Shown here: piece after piece, positions 61,481-64,000 of the stretch
Position numbering within the stretch: position 1 is the stretch's first letter
Layout: each line of letters begins with the position of its first letter
Origin: Euborellia annulipes
Lineage: Eukaryota; Arthropoda; Insecta; Dermaptera; Anisolabididae
Direction: 5' to 3'
Assembly: GCA_023213315.1 (NCBI GenBank)
Contig: JAKCPI010005527.1
Span: forward strand, 31,014 to 95,013
DNA: 64,000 nucleotides
Position numbers and translations under genes: made by a program
The notes under the pieces: generated by a model
The model's input: only the letters and a program-made list of their open reading frames with translations
Told to the model about the DNA's origin: nothing
Databases searched by the model: none

Positions 61481-64000
61481 GAAAATCGAAAATCGAAAAT
61501 CGGCCGTCAAAAATCGATTTTTTCGATTTTTTCAAAACACTGAATCGATTTCGATTTTAATCGAAAATCGATTTTGAACTTCGATTTTCGATTAAAATCG
61601 AAATCGATTCGACCAACCCTACTGTGGAGATTTAAATTTGCCTGATGTTGATTGGTCATTTTTGTCAAATAGTAATTGTCTTAGTCAAATTTTGATTGAT
61701 AATATTTTTAAAAGACGAAATTTTGTCCAAATTGTTAATGCTGGGACTAGGCAAAGGCCCAGTGGGCAAGCGTCTGTTCTTGATGTCTTTTTAACCAACT
61801 TTGATAGTGACAATATGAGAGTCACTGTTGAAGACGGCATTAGTGATCATTATTCGGTGGTGATAGAATATTTAGGGTCGGTCAGTCCGTCTCCAACCAT
61901 TGAGAAAAGGCATTGGTTGTATAGGTTAGGAGATAGAGTAGGATTTAGCAATTTTTTGGAATCTAAATTTTTAGAATGGTCTGCTATTAGGGATATAGAT
62001 CAGCAGTGGGATGAATTTAGAAATTTGTTAGAGGAAGGCAAATTTAAATTTGTTCCCTCCAAGTTAGTTAAAGTAGGGAGGGACCCGGTTTATTATGATA
62101 GAGCCATTAAGAAATTGAAGCGGAAGTGCAGGGTAGCATATTCTAATAGAAATAGGTCCCCGAGGAATAAGGAAAAATTTCGAAAGTTAAATAAGCTGTT
62201 AGTAGAGAAAAAGAAACTGGCTAGAATAAATTATTTGAATAATTATATAGATAAGAATTCTAGTGATAGGAATTGGTTTAATGTCTATTCATTTCTTAAG
62301 GGATTAAATGTTTCGGCAAGTGTCCCTGCTCTTTTGGCGGAGGGGGGTGATTTAGTTGAGGATAATGTTTTAAAGGCAAATTTGTTAAATAGGCAATATT
62401 CGTCTGTCTTTGTAGCTCCAGAGGTTGGGGAGGTGGTTGTCGAATGTCCTAGTGGAGATCAAATGGAAGGTTTGGACATTGTGGAGTTGGATGTAGTCTT
62501 GGGTATTAAGGCGTTAAAATCGGGGAAGGCCTCAGGTGAAGATCAAATTAATAGTGACCTCTTAAAATTTGTAGTGGATAGTGTTTCCAAATTTTTGTGT
62601 TTTCTATTTAATAGGTGTTTAGAGGAGGGAATTATGCCGCGTGTTTGGAAAAGGGCGTTGGTTGTCCCTGTTTATATAGGGGGTGATAAGAGCTTAGCTA
62701 GTAACTATAGGCCAGTAAGTTTGACTAGTGTGGTGTGCAAAATTTTAGAGAGAATAATAGACTCGCGTGTCCGTTCTTATTTAGAGGGGCGAAGATGGTT
62801 CTATCATAGGCAACATGGGTTTAGGACCGGTGATACTTGTGGGTCTCAGTTAGTTTCTTTTGTTCAGGATTTGCAAGATGCTTTGGAGAAAAATCAGCGG
62901 ATAGATGCTGTTTTTTTGGACTTTGCAAAAGCTTTCGATAAAGTCAGTCATAAAATTCTTTTAAAAAAATTGTCCGTACTAGGTTTGTCTGTTAAATTGG
63001 TTAGGTTTATTAAGTGTTTTCTTAATGATAGAACACAAATAGTAAAAGTAGGGAACGGTCTGTCAGATAGTGTAAATGTCACGTCTGGGGTGATACAGGG
63101 TAGTGTTTTAGGTCCCCTTCTTTTTCTTATATATGTCAATGATTTGCCTTCTTTAGTGCAATCATCAATTAGGCTTTTCGCAGATGATTGTGACGTAACT
63201 GTTATATAGAATAGTGGATAGGGATAGTGATAGGGCCATTTTACAGAATGATTTGAACCAAATTGTAGAGTGGTGTAGTTCTAATTCGATGGAACTCAAC
63301 CACTCTAAGTCAAGTTTAGTTAAGTTTGGTTGTAGAAGTTTGATTTCTTCTGAAAATTATTTTGTCAATGGAAATATTATCAATGAATCTAAATTTTATA
63401 AATATTTAGAAGTTCACATTCAGGCGAATTTAAAGTGGGATACCCATATAAATTTTATAGTGAATAAGGCATATAGGAAATTAGGGATGTTTGGGAGAGT
63501 TTTGAGAGGTACGTCTAGAGAAGTCAAGTCCAAAGTTTATCTAACTTATGTGAGACCTAATTTAGAGTATTGTTCAATGGTGTGGGACAAACATTCGCAG
63601 CAGTTAGAGGGGAAGATAGAAATGGTTCAGAGAAGGGCTGCTAGATTTGTTTTTGGAAAATTTGATAGATTTAGTAGTCCTTCTTTGATGATTAGAGAGT
63701 TAGGGTGGGCTAGTCTATTAGAAAGGAGGGAGTGGGCAAAATTGAGGGTAATGTTTAAGGTGTATCAAGGTATTAGGAGTTGGGAGGAGATAACAAGTAG
63801 ATTTCGCGAACCAAATTATTATAGTAGGGTTGATCATGGGAGGAAAATTCAGAAGCCAAGATTCTTAAAGGGTGTAGGTTTGCATTCGTTAGTAGGATCA
63901 ATTGATTTGTGGAACGGTTTGTTTGTCAATACTTGGGATTATAGTCCTCTGCCCCCTATTATTAAATTTTGTCAAGTCCTAATGTGCTAGTTGTGTGAAA

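Larger units (their letters stand above)
60352..61621. mobile_element. hAT-like element with ATCGATTTT-rich ends, inserted in LINE
   Basis: Ends TAGGGTTGGT / ACCAACCCTA with a perfect 8-bp duplication CTGTGGAG (60344-60351, 61622-61629). About 130-140 bp at each end is an array of ATCGATTTT/AAAATCGA words. The interior is an R1 repeat, itself carrying a SINE. No transposase. Confidence 0.9.
59945..63990 (+). pseudogene. LINE ORF2: APE endonuclease and reverse transcriptase, broken
   Basis: APE domain: LNCRSILNKIPKFEQL (from about 59966), then IVGT-stop-SWLREE, where the catalytic Glu codon is TAA (60050-60052). A frameshift lies between about 60180 and 60210, then GLYRSPSQDF. The GDLNLPDVDW motif is split by the hAT insertion (60352-61629), and VLDVFLTN...ISDHYSVV gives the SDH motif at 61842. 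RT: KSGKASGEDQI, NYRPVSLTS, QHGFRTGDTC, VFLDFAKAFDKVSH (motif A), GVIQGSVLGPLLFLIY, FADD (63177-63188). A one-base shift at about 63200 separates the thumb and C-terminal part (63214-63990), ending VLMC. Confidence 0.9.
58930..64000 (+). mobile_element. CR1/Jockey-type LINE, decayed and interrupted
   Basis: Order: T-rich leader, ORF1 with coiled coil and SGNH esterase (59161-59900), ORF2 with APE endonuclease and reverse transcriptase (59945-63990). Esterase in ORF1 plus APE-RT in ORF2 fits the CR1-like/Jockey group by family knowledge. The 5' boundary is uncertain and the 3' end runs to the window edge. Disabled by at least three frameshifts, an in-frame stop and a 1.27-kb insertion. Confidence 0.85.

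Overview
This is a stretch of a eukaryotic, animal-type genome. It is AT-rich, has no bacterial-style genes, and is packed with mobile elements: tRNA-derived SINEs, Helitrons, many short hAT-type MITEs, pogo/mariner-type MITEs, long foldback elements, one probable solo LTR, a Penelope-like retroelement fragment and a CR1/Jockey-type LINE. That mix fits an invertebrate (arthropod/crustacean-like is my guess, low confidence). No complete host protein-coding gene is visible. All family names come from reading termini, target-site duplications (TSDs) and motifs, not from a database search.

Layout. 1-1.85 kb: decayed tandem cassettes that, on the minus strand, join a compact promoter (GC box, CCAAT, TCACGTGA, TATA) to a hairpin closely resembling the histone-mRNA 3' stem-loop. 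2-4.1 kb: a foldback element with a TA TSD. 4.9-5.25 kb: a hAT-like element made of TTCGG-rich repeats. 5.77-5.89 kb: the most convincing host exon (112 bp). 6-15.6 kb: SINEs, MITEs, a 1.1 kb foldback carrying a tRNA-like sequence on each arm, and a nested hAT/Helitron block. 15.7-28 kb: more of the same plus a pogo/Tigger-like MITE with an internal insertion and a solo LTR. 28-47 kb: large inverted repeats, SINEs and Helitrons inserted into each other, and palindromic elements with an unusual AT TSD. 47-53 kb: exon-like segments bounded by good splice signals but poorly coding, partly repeated at 55-57 kb. 53.6-58.4 kb: a 1 kb near-perfect palindrome, a Penelope-like RT/GIY-YIG fragment and a damaged palindrome copy. 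59-64 kb: a LINE with an SGNH-esterase ORF1 and an APE-RT ORF2, broken by frameshifts, a stop at the catalytic Glu, and a 1.27 kb hAT element flanked by a perfect 8-bp TSD.

How the parts relate. The region is a record of nested transposition. Several insertions sit in other repeats whose uninterrupted copies lie elsewhere in the window, so boundaries and TSDs can be read directly. The most interesting signals are (1) the promoter plus histone-type stem-loop cassettes, (2) a hammerhead-ribozyme-like motif at about seven loci with compensatory changes in two stems, (3) three hAT-like elements that share a TAGG(G) end and carry different simple-sequence subterminal arrays, and (4) a palindromic element using an AT dinucleotide target.
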